The notes: generated by a model not told the origin, from the sequence alone. Positions 12,375 to 24,161 are shown, counted from the first letter of the stretch. The stretch: DNA of 64,000 nucleotides from Candolleomyces eurysporus (GCA_027579435.1 JANBPK010000747.1:1-64000), one strand, 5' to 3'. Numbers and translations are program-made.

Positions 12375-12700
12375 CACTGACCATCATTCAAACATCGTAC
12401 AGCTGTTGCGATCAGCAATACTGAGTTTCAAATGATCTGGTGTAAATGATTATCGTTGTAGTATTCGGACTGAATGGCGTTGCCTTTGTGACTTTTATGG
12501 GATACCCCCCTCAAAGGATAGCGCCGCTCTGAAGAATTTGGGCGCCTATCGCTGCGCCGGTCGGCGACTGCGATCTATGGACATGTTTCAAGGCACTCTC
12601 GGCGCATAAGAGAATCAGAGAATGGAGATGTTTCTAATTGTAAGGATGATAATTGTGACCAGAAAGGATGCACGAGTTATCTTGCAGGTATTTAAGGGCT
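12375..12700 (+). promoter_or_regulatory. Duplicated upstream block, third copy, with TATA-like box
   Basis: This block lies directly before the second membrane-protein gene and matches the two blocks upstream of copy 1. The shared 15-mer has one change here (GCGCCTATCGCTGCG, 12542-12556). The TATA-like TATTTAAG lies at 12689-12696, 50 bases (start to start) before the ATG at 12739. Confidence 0.6.
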
Positions 12701-12738
12701 AGTGTCCGTCCCGTTTCTTCATTACAGCCCTAACAACC

Positions 12739-14005
12739 ATGTCCGAAGACAGCAGTCTCGAGTTCGAAAGAGTTGGAAGGGTCTTCGGCCGGACTCTGTA
12801 CGCCAACTATGTCTTAACCATAATCGGAATAGGTATGTCAAAGCACGGCCCTTTCGAGCCTCACCTTCGTCACTGAGCACGCCCTCAGGTATCCATATTT
12901 TCATGGCGTTATATGGCCTATCCGTGTTCTTGGAAACCCCAACAGAGTTGAGAACGGGCAGAAAAAGATATATTATAATAAGCTTCTTGATTACGGCACT
13001 TGCAGCTGCCGGTGGATCGATCGAAATGGCCTGGATTTTCAATGTCGTATTCGAAGCGACCTCCGGCGAAGGCATTCTAGTCATCATGGGGCGCGATTGG
13101 CTGAGCTGGCCTCGACTGGTAACAAACATTGCCTCGGAGCTTGTTGTCCTACTAGGTGACGGTCTACTGGTGAGTCGACTTTAAAGTATATTTCTAAAGT
13201 CTTGATCCCTCACGCCTATGTGACAGATTTACCGCTGCTATGTTATTTGTGTGGGTTATCGGTGGCTGGCGGTCCTACCTGCCCTTACCTATCTATCGTC
13301 GCTCGGTACGTGGTGATTTTGACAATCACAATAATTTGACGTATTTACAATTATGAGCAACAGCTCTTTTTATTACGGCAATGATCATTGAACACCAGCA
13401 TTCAATCGAGGCTGCAGATCACTACACAACAGCTTGGGTCACGTTGGTCGCAGTGACGAACATCGTTGTGACAGTCATCATTGGATCGTACCTCATTCGC
13501 GCACGAAGGACGCTCTCTAAGGCTCTCCCAATGAGGGATATGAGAGTCTATACCGGAGTTGCAGCTATCTTGACCGAGTCAGCCCTGCCTCTCGCATTTT
13601 CAGGCATCGTCGCAGTGGTGATGAATTTAGCGGTACCTGACAATCGTAATCCTGGAGTTCTGGTCGTTGGTACGATATGCGAGGGCATCTTTTGGTCTTT
13701 CACGGTGAGTATTATACGCATCCCAGTCCTCTACTCCGGCTCTTACGCCTTTCCAGGGTCTCGCACCGCATATGATCATATTCCGGGTTACAACGGGTCG
13801 GTCGTGGCTGAAGTTCCCAACCGTGAAGGATGGTGCCATCTCGAACCCCATCAAATTCGCCCACCAGACAGCCGAGAGCTCCTTTTTCGTGTCGTCACGC
13901 CACCATCGATTTGGCAGAAATCTGGACGAAGTTGAGGTGGAACGCGGCCATAACAGTGATACAGATGGCTCTAGTCCATCTAGAGAGTCCGAGGGACAGG
14001 CTTGA
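12739..14005 (+). CDS. Multi-transmembrane orphan protein, copy 2
   Basis: Five exons give 347 residues: 12739-12832, 12889-13169, 13227-13305, 13364-13704 and 13757-14005. Exons 1, 3 and 4 have exactly the lengths of copy 1 (94, 79 and 341 bases) and all intron phases agree, so this is a tandem duplicate. The hydrophobic segments and the signature stretches (LLGDGLLIYRCYVICVGYRW, APHMIIFRVTTGRSW, FPTVKDGAISNPIKFAHQTA) are conserved. The first residues (MSEDSSLE) and the C-terminal tail diverge more, as expected when the membrane core is under stronger constraint. Function is unknown. No frame break or ambiguous base occurs, so both copies appear expressed-competent. Confidence 0.82.
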
Positions 14006-15204
14006 GACCTGGAGAAAGTTTAGGAAATCAAAAGAGAAGGAATCGTCGGGTTGAACCACTACAAAATATGAAATGTTCAGGGCCTTTTATTTATTCTACG
14101 GGTTGACGCTGCTCTGATTGCGTGCTGGTGTTTGTCGATAGTGGGCTCCTCCTGTAGTAGTAACGCGGTAAATTGGATCTGCTTTCCATTCATCCAGATC
14201 GACATGTAACTAACAAGAAACCAATTGGCAACCCAAACGCAGCGGTTTCGAACGTGAAGACGACTCCTAAGCACACGAGAATCAGCTTAAATATAGGATC
14301 ATTGCAGCATTTGCTAGCTGGAATTCATGCACAAGGGATAAGAAGGGTGTGGCATACGAGAATGGTGGGACAGGCGTGTCGCTGCGGAGGATACTATTTG
14401 TTGTCTGTCCAGCCTGGAAACGGGCCACGAATCGACCCAGAGGGGCGACGCATTCCTGTGTAAACTCACTTTGAGGAGAAATCATCATACCTTTATATAC
14501 GGGGAAAAAGTAAGGGAAAATAGACTGGATAATGACCTCTTCGTTGGGTTGAAAAGCAATGCTTTAACCGAGCGAACCATCGATCAGAGTGAGACAGACT
14601 TTGTCCATTAGTTCGGATATGCTGGCTGCTTTTCAATCGCCTACATCTCTGCCCAATATCTGGCATCCTGGTTTCTATTTGTGAAGACCTAATCTAATNG
14701 GAACATGCCTGAAAACAGTGGAGATATCGATGAGACGATGAGTGAACAAGTGAGGCGTTGAACAGCTTCTCACTCATGAACGATATGGTCACGCGTCTTG
14801 GCGCCTTGTTTTCTGCTTCATCACTACAGACAATCGTGTCGAACGTGAACAGCTCAATCGCATGAGCACAAAAAACCTGCACAGAAGATCTTCGATTGGT
14901 CCCGACCCGCAGGGCCTCATTCAGCTGTGCCACTAAATGTCACAGTACAATCAACAGCGCAACGTTCCTTCAATTAATACGTCTGCAAAGCTACCTTACA
15001 TTTTCTCGATCACTCTTCGAATTTATAACGCGTGGTATGAGGGGGAACTATGTTGATGTCACAGGACCATGTCCAGGCCCCCACTGGTCCGGTCCTAGCA
15101 CTAGTCTCTCAGCGCCTTCGATAAGCCGCCTTGGATGAGCCTATTGATGAGCCTAGGGCGGCGACGCCCTGATGACATGCCATTGACTAGCCGCCTCGGG
15201 CCCC

Positions 15205-15790
15205 CGAATTTAACTCGGACGAGGATGAAGAGTTGAGCAGAATGCGGGACCGCCATGGATCACAGGATTGGATGACACCGCGGCTTCCTGAGCAAGGGTG
15301 AATACCATTCTGTCGTATCCTCGTTGTGATGCAGTCACGGCGTACGGCGAATTCTTAGAGCCTTGATAAATCTCTTCTCGCCGAAAGTGGAAGACTTGCG
15401 TCAACTCATGGCATTCTCATACCATGATACCGCTCTGATTGAGCCCAGGTGAAACTCTCCAAGTACCAAGCTTCAGACTTCTACTGAGGATCTACTGACA
15501 GGAAAGAGACTATAAAGGCAGAGTCCAAGGCAACGAGCACAGCTTCCAACTTCGAGGTCGACAATGGCAACGCCGTGGTAGAGCCCTTTGTCGATAAATC
15601 CAGGCTTACCGTGGTGCAGTTGGATGGTATCGACAAGGCTGACACCCACGTATCTTGATGATGGAGATCTCCGTCATTTTGAAGGGTGAGTCGATTGTAT
15701 CTCTTCCAGAAGATAATAGCTAATCATGCCTACAGTGGACGGTCAAGGGTAAAGATCATCCAACCTATGCAAGGTGCCCCTGGAAAGGTT
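15205..15790 (+). pseudogene. Coding-like relic, family uncertain
   Basis: Several short peptides on the plus strand look coded but lie in different frames separated by stops: an acidic patch NSDEDEELSRMRDRHG near 15210, KAESKATSTASNFEVDNGNA with VVEPFVDKSRLTVVQLDG near 15520-15640, and KGKDHPTYARCPWKG near 15745-15785. CPWKG resembles a motif of the DUF427 family, but the match is too short to assign. It may be a broken gene or chance. Confidence 0.25.
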
Positions 15791-17064
15791 CCCAGGCTTC
15801 CTAGGGGTTAGAGTGAAGGAAGGAGTTCGACCCTCATTATCGTAATCTCGTCTGAGTCATGTATCATCCGCCGATTCTGCGATATTTTACTTGTCATTTT
15901 TCCGATGTTGTAGATCTATAAATCCTCAGTCGTCCGAGCAAAACAGAAGGCGCAGTACTACGCAACGTCCTGTGTCGGAATGCACAGCCCGCTGTTCTTA
16001 CCAGGCTATCAAGGAGCTGGCGATAGGAAACGCGTTGAGTCTCGTAATCGGTGCCCTTCGCTGACACGGAAATTCCGGATGATTTGACTCAGAACTAACT
16101 GCGGAAGAACTGCCGGTAAGGGGAAAGAAGAAAGGTTCGCTTCTACTGGACAAGCCGCAGTGCGACTTGATGTAACAGGAATAGCGACCCTCGTGTGATC
16201 TTCGTGTAGGGTAAACCCCTTGTGGTACAGCAGTAGCAATTATACACTTTAATTTACATGAAGACGGGAAACTCCAGGATTACGAGCAGCTTCAGTGAAT
16301 GCAGTGAATGCTGAAAGGATTCGTGTATTCCGTTATCGAATGAGTCTTCACTGTCGCCGAGTATGATACATTCCTGTCGTAATTGCACTTTTGTAACAAT
16401 TATTACTGAAAACGTGGATCTTTCGCCCTGAATTCAACGAGACAGGGAAGCCCCGAAACCTGGGGAGTGTTGCCGAGACAATTCCTTTTTACCAGCATCA
16501 AACAAAGTATACCATTGGCAAGGATCTTGTGTGTAGGGCAAACACTTTGCAAGGGTACGCAACGTGAGGAGTGTGGCCAATAGGAGACGAAATCTAGGTG
16601 AAGAGTGAGTGTCTGCACGGCAGAACAGAATGATCAAATGCACTGACCTTGCTGCGCAGCACGCCCGGTTTGAGTAAAGGATGTCTGTATGGCACAATAT
16701 CCACTAAGAATGACAGATCAACGTTGTCAACTTCTGCAGGGGATCGAACGAGTGCACCTACTGGCGCAGAGGAAGTACTTCTCATGTCGCAGGTTTATTC
16801 CTAAGCGACGGAGACGAATGTAGGGGAAATGGTTGTTGCGAAGCCAGTGCTCTCAAAGCCAGAGCCACAGGCTGATGGACGGTGTTGCTTTCATTGCCAG
16901 CAGCCGAGGTGGAGGTCATGTGCACCGCCATCTCCGCACCTCTAACTTCCGACAGATTGCCTTTGAATAACTCCCTGAGAATGACTCAAGAAATCAGGAG
17001 AATGTGTTCTAGGGAAGTATCTTGATTGCATGAGGGAGAAAGCCGGAGTGTGTGGCGTGCTGCG

Positions 17065-17099
17065 AGGGCCAATTAGGGTTAGGCAGGGTTAGGGCCAAT
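17065..17099. repeat. Short telomere-like TTAGGG tract flanked by a 9-bp direct repeat
   Basis: The stretch reads AGGGCCAAT, then TAGGGTTAGGCAGGGTT, then AGGGCCAAT. It holds three TTAGGG-type units (one interrupted) between two copies of AGGGCCAAT. TTAGGG is the usual fungal telomere unit. The tract is far too short to be a telomere; it may mark an old break repair or be chance. Confidence 0.4.
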
Positions 17100-17591
17100 C
17101 TATCGATTATCCGCTATCTGCCCTCAACTTTGTGTCCTGCCTACCACCGTTCATGTACAACCTTTCCTTTTGTTTTCGTCTCCCGATGGAGAGACACGAT
17201 ATAATAAGACAAACGGCGCTTTCCAATGCTCGCAAGAGCCATCTCCTGACCCGACGTTTTAGACATGCTATTTTCAGGAAGACCCTAATTGTCTTTCTTG
17301 TTCTCGTGGCGGACCTCATCACGTTTCAAGGGCGACTCTCCCAGGGGCACGGCCTATGCTAAAAGTTGGAAAGCTCTTGGACCTTTAAGCACTAGATACC
17401 CGTCTATCAGTCGTAGAAAGTGGCAGGTGAGGTGTGCATTGGTCCGCGGGGGTCTTGAGCCGGCCCATCCATGACGACCACCACAGTGCCACAATATCTC
17501 CCGATATATTATCCCAAGGCGCGTAAAGGTATCGGCACCTATTTAATTTGGCCAACTCCTATTCCTTTCGCTCTCTCGACGCCTCGCGGTG

Positions 17592-18466
17592 TTCTTCAAG
17601 TTTAGGCACTTCCTTATTTCCATATTCTCGAAAAAGGCCTTTCAGGGAAAGGTATCGCCTGGTGACGCGTCTGCTATCGAACCACCTCTCCCCATCCCGA
17701 GGTGCCGGGAAGTTGAAAGACGGGAATTTTATTGCTACCAATCAGCGCCGGTCGCTGGGGCGATCATCGTATTCCATCCAATCAGTACGTTTCCGGTGTA
17801 TTTCAACTCTCATACCTCAATCTCATAAGATAGATCCATCTCGCTAACGGGTCATTATTCCACTCAAGGTGCCAAAGATTGGGCCTCCATACAATCCGGC
17901 TCAGATGCCTCAGTTCACTCTGACGTATCCTCCGACCTAGGCACCGGAAACGACATGGAGTTCACTATCCGGCGTGCGTATCTAGCGCGGCGCCCTTATA
18001 GCCGAACCTCTCACCACGTTGCTCCGTTTAGGGTCGACGACGCCGACTGCCACGATGAAGACCAGTCGAGTCCGGAGGTGACGGATGAGGGTCACATTTG
18101 TCGAACGAGCTGGACCAGTACCGTCGCTGTCTGCGATGAAGATCAGACATCTACTTTTGAGTCCTCATCGCGGACGCTTCCTATACCTCCCAGCGATGAC
18201 TGGTTTACAATTGGCCCTCCAAACCAAATCCGATATCTCCCATCTTGCTTCGCCGACGGTTATGAATCCGACGAGGAGGTGGATCTGAAAGAGGTAAAAG
18301 AGAGTGCACCGAATCCTATCTACGAGTCTTCCGGACCGTTCAAGTCAAGATGGGGTACGTTTTCTGATTTGGAACTGTGATCGAGGAGGGTGGCGAACGT
18401 GAGTCTTCACGGCGTCGCACATCATCTACAGATACCTCTTTCCGTCTGAGTCGGACGCGGAAATGA
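17592..18466 (+). CDS. Hypothetical acidic protein, start uncertain
   Basis: A spliced reading frame can be drawn. The first exon is open up to 17784, followed by an intron at 17785-17868 (GTACGT donor, CTAAC branch-like sequence). The main exon 17869-18354 includes the ATG-led stretch at 17955. An intron follows to 18431, and a short last exon ends with TGA at 18464-18466. Phases agree at both junctions. The protein is acidic and Ser-rich (DVSSDLGTGND, YESDEEVDLKEVKESAPNPI) and resembles no family I know. No ATG opens the first exon, so either another exon lies upstream or translation begins at 17955. It could also be a decayed gene. Confidence 0.35.
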
Positions 18467-19732
18467 GACCTCAGGGCATGAGGCGTCAATTAATGGGTCA
18501 CACCTTTCACTAGTACCGTTGGCGTCGGGGTTGTCAGACTTGTCGCGAAGAAGAGCGCCGGATCGAGAGAGCGATTTTTGTGAAGGTAATATTTTGTGGT
18601 TTCCTTCTCTCTCTTTCATTTCCCCTCTTCGGGGAGGGTTACTTACGATCTAAGTGCTTTAGTCTCTTCCACCGTGGCCTGGCATCTCGGAGACATGCCT
18701 CACGTGGCTCAACGAATCATATCTCTCTATTCAATCATGAGCGTCTCGTAGATTTCCACATTTCACAGCATACTCCTTGTGCATACCTATTTTCACATCC
18801 TGGTTTTGCTTATCGACCACGATTTGAACCTCGTTGCGGTGGTGCGGCTGGTACCATCAGAAGACCAGACCATCAGTCATACGGTACAAATTTGTTAGCA
18901 AGAATGATCATCCGTCTCCTGAGGGCTTAGCATGGCGTGGACCAAGGTACTATTTCTCCTTCGAAATAACAGATTTGCTAGAGACAACAGCTTATCGCGG
19001 CTCATAGCGCTCAACTAATGAACACGGCTGTTTCAATGTTTTTGCATGATACTTGAGCATTGAAAAGGCACATGGCATGTTTAATCTCCACTCCCGAGAC
19101 GAAAATTTTACGACACAAGATGCGATAACTTAATCCCATGAGAGCTCTGATACCTCTCATCGACCTTCAGGGCGTCTATTCATTGGTCACGCTACCAGCG
19201 GAGTTCATGGCTCACGATCAGAACACGAGGCATTAGCCGGATAATGAGCCACCACTCCATATGACAAGGGCCCAGCTGTAAAAAACTATCCAGGATTCGT
19301 TCTACGTGTGCCCCAAGTCTCACTTAGAGACCCCGAGTTGTACTATTCTCATAAGTAGGTGGTTAAGCAGGCGCCCAATACGGCGCTTATTGCAAAAAAC
19401 ATACCTGTCAAAGATGAGTGATCCGTGCTATGCGTCCTTTGTCCCACCACCTATGTAGACTTGGCTTGAAGAATTATGAACAAGAACATTCAAGTGAGTG
19501 CCTATCGCATTCAGCGACAGTGCTGCAGGCTTCAGTGCGGATTATGGTGGCTGGCGCTCCGCGTCGCCTGGTACCGAATCTCAATCTAAGAGCCCTCGAT
19601 CTCATGCTCCATTGGAGGCTACTAATGGGCTTGTCTGTAGCTGTGACCTGCTACTGCCAAATGGTCAAATACTGCACAGGTCCCTTCCAATCCCCAAACA
19701 GCTCCCACCCTTTCCCACTTCACTTATTAGTC
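18467..19732. other. Intergenic region
   Basis: About 1.27 kb before the prenyltransferase gene. Only short frames are present and none is convincing. It should hold that gene's promoter, but I see no distinct box. Confidence 0.45.
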
Positions 19733-20791
19733 ATGTCCCTCATCTCCAACATGAGCAGCACCTTACAGGACATCGGGTACCATGCCTGGACTCTCATACT
19801 ATTCACTCATTCGGATTTCAAGACCACGCTTATCCCAGTGGTGCGTTTTTCCTGCGCTGTTACTTTGACGGGGGCTAATCCCATCTTCTTTAGAGCGTGT
19901 TGGGACTCGGAACAGCGCAAGTCTGCCCTTCTAGCCCTATCTCAAATAGCGTGAAGGCGGTCTTCTGGCTTTGGTCTATCTTGTTACAGTTCAACATCAA
20001 TAACCAGGCTGTAAGCCCGGAGGAGGACGCAAAGAATAAGCCATGGCGACCGATTCCCGCGGGGCGCATTTCGTTGCGCAATGCGAGAATCCTCCGATGG
20101 ATTAGTGTTGCTTATTGCTGCCTCCTTTCCTTCTACCTTCGAAAGGCCGTCCTCGTTACGTCCACGCTCTTCACCTTCCTCGTCTTCGTATACAATTACC
20201 TCGGTTGGGACCAAAATGGCTTTATGAAGATCTTCATACTTGCCTACGGGTACCCTACAATGGCTCTCGGCGCTGTGCTCGTTGCAGGTAGGTTTTATTT
20301 TGAGATCAAAAACTTCCGCGATTAGTTGCTGACGGAATGCACAACAGAGTGTCCCGGGCCCGCACCCTTGGCTGAAATTCTCGACTGGAAGAAATACCCT
20401 GAACTCATCGTCTTCTCACTTGTCATCGCCACTACTGTTCACGCACAAGACTTTCAAGACGTCGAGGGAGATCGTGAGATTGGACGAAACACCGTGCCGA
20501 TGATGTTCCCCTTCATGTCTCGCCTCGTGTTGCTGTTCCTTGTCCCCATGTGGACGATTCTCATTACAGTTGCCTCTAGACCGCCTATGTGGCTTGGAGC
20601 GATTTACTATGGACTGTCGCTTGTCGTCGGCATACGATCCATCCTCTACCGAAACCCCAAGGATGACGCAAGGACGAACTTCTTCTACAGTGTGAGTTTC
20701 TCATGATGTCTTCCTCCTCTTTGAATAGGCTGCTGAAAATGCCATCGAAGTATTGGCTCTCACTCACACTGCTCCATCTGTGTCTCTATAA
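19733..20791 (+). CDS. UbiA-type prenyltransferase family protein
   Basis: Four exons give 302 residues: 19733-19840, 19894-20287, 20348-20691 and 20729-20791. UbiA enzymes are integral-membrane, Mg2+-dependent proteins that transfer or cyclise isoprenyl diphosphates. The first aspartate-rich region is the variant seen in many basidiomycete members: FNINNQAVSPEEDAKNKPWR followed by PIPAGRIS. The second is canonical: QDFQDVEGDREIGRNTVP (DxxDxxxD). Several hydrophobic helices alternate with these loops (for example LVLLFLVPMWTILITVA). The family includes quinone and meroterpenoid prenyltransferases as well as UbiA-type terpene cyclases; substrate cannot be told from sequence. The start ATG precedes a short soluble stretch and the conserved LFTHSDFKTTLIP. 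The last exon is short and the C-terminus is the least certain part. It lies 12 kb from the oxidase and acyltransferase group and might belong to the same pathway. Confidence 0.85.
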
Positions 20792-22616
20792 GAGACAGGC
20801 GTCAACTACCGACAAGTTCCTGCCAAGCGGGCTTGGGCCCCTGATCACCGCTTGATCTGATGGCGAATACTTTCTTTATGAGCTGAGATCCCCCTCTGAG
20901 TTGATGATTCTGTACAAGTACGCTTGCTCCGTTATATTTCTCAATTCTGTATAAGTAGCCAATTTGTCAAAGTACCGGTTTGCACCTTGCTCTTGTCCCA
21001 GCAGATCATCAATGTCTTTCAGAAATACAAATGCCGAGAACTGGCGATCATTGCCAATAGTCAAAAATTTTAGGCGGAGCTCCCAGTTACAAAGCCTAAT
21101 TTGAGTATACATAGAAGACGTCAGTATTTATGTTGCACGATATCGGTCATCGATCCCTTCTGGACTCACCTTCTCGCCTCGTTCTCAGTTGTCTGCGCAT
21201 ATTTACGGAGGAATCGCAGCCGTGTGCGTAGCCAATCTCCTTCATTCCTCGACAGTCAATTAGTTAGTACCATCTCTATCTGAGCCTCTTTCACCCAGGG
21301 AGACAACACCGACTGCTCAATTACAACAGATGTTTTAAGTAGCAAGATCTCAAGATACCGCCCCAGGGTAGCTCTTACAATGTATGTATGAATACAAGGT
21401 CCATAGGCCAAGCCATGAAACATAACAGGACACTGAAACACAAAAAANGTTAGGAAATAATGAATAAAATCTGTTCCTGAAAGCTAAGTCTCCAAGCTTC
21501 AAGCCTGGAGGATTGGCATTCTGCATTCCATCGGTGGGATCTCTTGGCGAAGGAAGGTGCGATGATTTACTTCACTCGGACGTAATCCCGCTCTAAGCTC
21601 AGAGCTGAATCACCGGCAAACTCGTCGTCTTTCGGCCCGTTCCGCATGGCATGGAATTTTGTCCCCTCATAGTATCCGTACGACCCGGCTTTCTTTTCGG
21701 CAGCCTGTTGTTGAACAAACTGGCAAGCTGATTCCAGTTCTTGATGGTAGAAAGTGACCCCGAGTACCCCGAAGGGCGTGAATGTGACGGCAAGTCAACC
21801 AGGAGGAATCTCTAGTACTTGCCAACCGCATATACTGCTCCGAGAAGAGTAGCAGCATGTACGAGAGAGCGAGAGTGTGTTGGGGCCCTTGTGTTGGGGC
21901 CCTTGTGTCTTGCTGGAGAACATGACAGCAAAGTTCGCATCCCCACGTTTCCCCAACTGAGCTGGCGCGTCCATCCAGACAAATGGGAAACTGAGCCAAA
22001 CTGAGCTGTGCAGGACGTGCTTTGCGGCATCGACTGTATGAGCGTATACACAGCCCGTCATGGCAGAGTGAACGTTGTTAGCCTGGAGACCGCCTTGAAC
22101 CGTTGTCGGGTATAATTTGCGATGGCTAGACCACTACTCCGTCAACCGTTCATATCAGTCACATGTGTTCCTGTCGTCGATCAGGGGCCTTATAAGAGGT
22201 ACGGCTTGATATCATGTTGCCATGTTGCTTGGACCAGCAGCCCGACGCCGGTGTTTTTTTTGTCTCGTCGACTCATTGCCCAAAATATCGAATTCAATTG
22301 TTAGTACGCCGTCTAAATACCATCTTGAGCGCCCTTCGCTTGACAACCAAGCACTAGTTTTTGCTTGGGGGAGTGACAGCGTCGTATCTAAGGGGTTGAC
22401 CAGCGTGCCTATGTAAGCGCTACCGTTCGACATACAGATTCTCAAGGGCCCCACTCCTCTCAGAAGTATCACCTCTCATCTCACAAACGAAACGAACACA
22501 TACAGCTATCGTCTATCACCTCCCACACATCCAGTCCCCTATACACCAAACCACTCGTTATCTCCATTCAACGCAAACGTCTCGGTCAAATCCTACTTAC
22601 CGAGATTCGACCAATC
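20792..22616. other. Intergenic region
   Basis: About 1.8 kb without a supportable gene on either strand. It contains one N (21447) and a 14-bp tandem duplication, annotated separately. Confidence 0.45.
21877..21904. repeat. Perfect 14-bp tandem duplication
   Basis: GTGTTGGGGCCCTT occurs twice directly in tandem (21877-21890 and 21891-21904). It is probably replication slippage in non-coding DNA. Confidence 0.7.
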
Positions 22617-24161
22617 ATGGCTGTCACTCGTGGCATGGCTGCAAAGACCAAGGCAGATACAGCGACAAACAGGAGGAAGAAGCGAGTCATGGCAAAGTCT
22701 ACCGCTCTCGCTTCAGCGTCGACCTCCCAACACGTCACTCGGAGCATGGCTCGTGCTAGTCCTGCCTCCTTGCGGGCCGCCACTCGGAACATGTCTTGGG
22801 CTATTGCTGTCGCCAGCCATTCTCCTGGCCATGTCACGGCTACGTCACCTCTTGCTTCCCAGTCTATCTTCCGAAGACCCGTCACTCGAAGTCTGTCTCG
22901 TGTTAATGCTGCGTCTTCTCGACCCATCACACGGAGCATGGCTCGTGCTACTGCTATCTCAGGTGGTGCCTCTGCGACCACGGTGGTGGCTGCTTCGGCG
23001 TCTGATATTCAACCCACCACTCTGAGGAATGCTATTCTTCATTCTGCCTCCGATTACCCACCTCCTTCTGCTGCGGCTCTAGCCACTGCTGGTCGGGAGC
23101 CTCTTCCAGAGAATGCTGATCATCGAGTTTCCAGAGACACCAGTACCCGTACTAGCATCTCACCTGCCAAGGTAGACGCTACTGCTGAGGCGAACCAGGC
23201 CTTAGTGAGGGTGCTCAACCGCCAGGCGAGAAAAAAGAGAAGGGAGGAAAGGGAGGAGACACTGGGCGAGGCAAAAGGAGTGGAGAGAACCATCCTATCC
23301 GATGTGGCTCCAACCACTCGGACCACCCCCCCGTCCGGTCCCGCTTCATCGACGCGACCTTGTTTGGGCGCAACCTTCGATCCCTTCCAAATTGTCCGAT
23401 CAAATCAGCAGCCCAAGGACCTCATACTCAGGCCGATGGGCATGCGTCGGGAAACCTCTGGGGAACCTGTGCCACCGGGATGGCATGTTGATGTACCTGA
23501 GATAGATCCGTCTATGCCTGATTTCCAGGGTACTGTCAACAACCTGATTTTGAAGTTCCTCAACAGTCGTCCTAGGTCAAACGAACACTTAGTGTTCGAC
23601 CCGACTCATCGATGGGTCATACAGAGTAAGGATGGAACGGCGCACAACGTGACCGCAACCCGTTACATACAGACGGTACCAGAAATCCAGGACTCCCCTA
23701 CTCTCCACCATGCCTCGGCTGCTGTCAACATCACAAGCTCACCCCTCCCTGCGACCGGCAATCTTTGCATATTTCTTGAGGCAATCGGAGCCCGCATGAT
23801 TAACCTCTTGAAGCCTTGGCCATTTGCTCAGGCCCGGCAAAGGGACTATGCTCTTAGATCTCGGGGAAGGTTGTTCTGGATCAAGGATGTCGACATGAAT
23901 CCCGGTCACCCGGGCGCTGAGTGGTACTTCCAGCTTTATGAGGTCTGCGAGTCCTCAATGACAACCTGGCTGATCGCTCAAGGTGAGACCAATCCCACCG
24001 GAGTCAGCGTTTTCGTGGGCTTGGATTGGACCAATCGTCAGATCGACTATGCGGCTGAATTAGCGTTGGTTCGTTATGTTTTGTCTTGCGTATCTGGTAA
24101 ACGGTTCGATGTTAGGAGCACTACGTTCGATGCTCCTCCGCTCTTTCTGACTTCGCACTAA
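22617..24161 (+). CDS. Orphan protein with N-terminal TRSMARA-type repeat
   Basis: A single exon encodes 514 residues starting at ATG 22617. The first 130 residues are basic and Ala/Ser/Thr-rich and repeat a short motif: VTRSMARA, ATRNMSWA, VTRSLSRV, ITRSMARA, spaced about 20 residues apart. A charged linker follows (RQARKKRREEREETLGEA), possibly a nuclear localisation signal. The C-terminal half looks globular and conserved: FDPFQIVRSNQQPKDLILRP, LKPWPFAQARQRDYALRSRG, DMNPGHPGAEWYFQLYEVCE and VGLDWTNRQIDYAAELALVR. I recognise no family. The frame is intact and free of ambiguous bases. It is convergent with the metacaspase gene, with only 369 bases between the two stop codons. Confidence 0.75.
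   Translation: MAVTRGMAAKTKADTATNRRKKRVMAKSTALASASTSQHVTRSMARASPASLRAATRNMSWAIAVASHSPGHVTATSPLASQSIFRRPVTRSLSRVNAASSRPITRSMARATAISGGASATTVVAASASDIQPTTLRNAILHSASDYPPPSAAALATAGREPLPENADHRVSRDTSTRTSISPAKVDATAEANQALVRVLNRQARKKRREEREETLGEAKGVERTILSDVAPTTRTTPPSGPASSTRPCLGATFDPFQIVRSNQQPKDLILRPMGMRRETSGEPVPPGWHVDVPEIDPSMPDFQGTVNNLILKFLNSRPRSNEHLVFDPTHRWVIQSKDGTAHNVTATRYIQTVPEIQDSPTLHHASAAVNITSSPLPATGNLCIFLEAIGARMINLLKPWPFAQARQRDYALRSRGRLFWIKDVDMNPGHPGAEWYFQLYEVCESSMTTWLIAQGETNPTGVSVFVGLDWTNRQIDYAAELALVRYVLSCVSGKRFDVRSTTFDAPPLFLTSH

Larger units (their letters stand above)
14006..17580. other. Gene-poor region
   Basis: About 3.5 kb without a supportable intact gene. It includes a coding-like relic near 15.2-15.8 kb and a telomere-like tract near 17.08 kb, both annotated separately. 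Other frames are short and lack motifs. Confidence 0.5.

Noticed and set aside
16734..16765. GTTCGATCCCC on the minus strand resembles a tRNA T-loop.
   Set aside because: The neighbouring stem bases do not pair, and no acceptor or anticodon arm can be drawn.
20775..20798. TATAAGAGACAG next to the prenyltransferase stop resembles part of a transposase mosaic end used in library adapters.
   Set aside because: Only about 12 bases match and flanking sequence continues normally, so adapter contamination is not supported.
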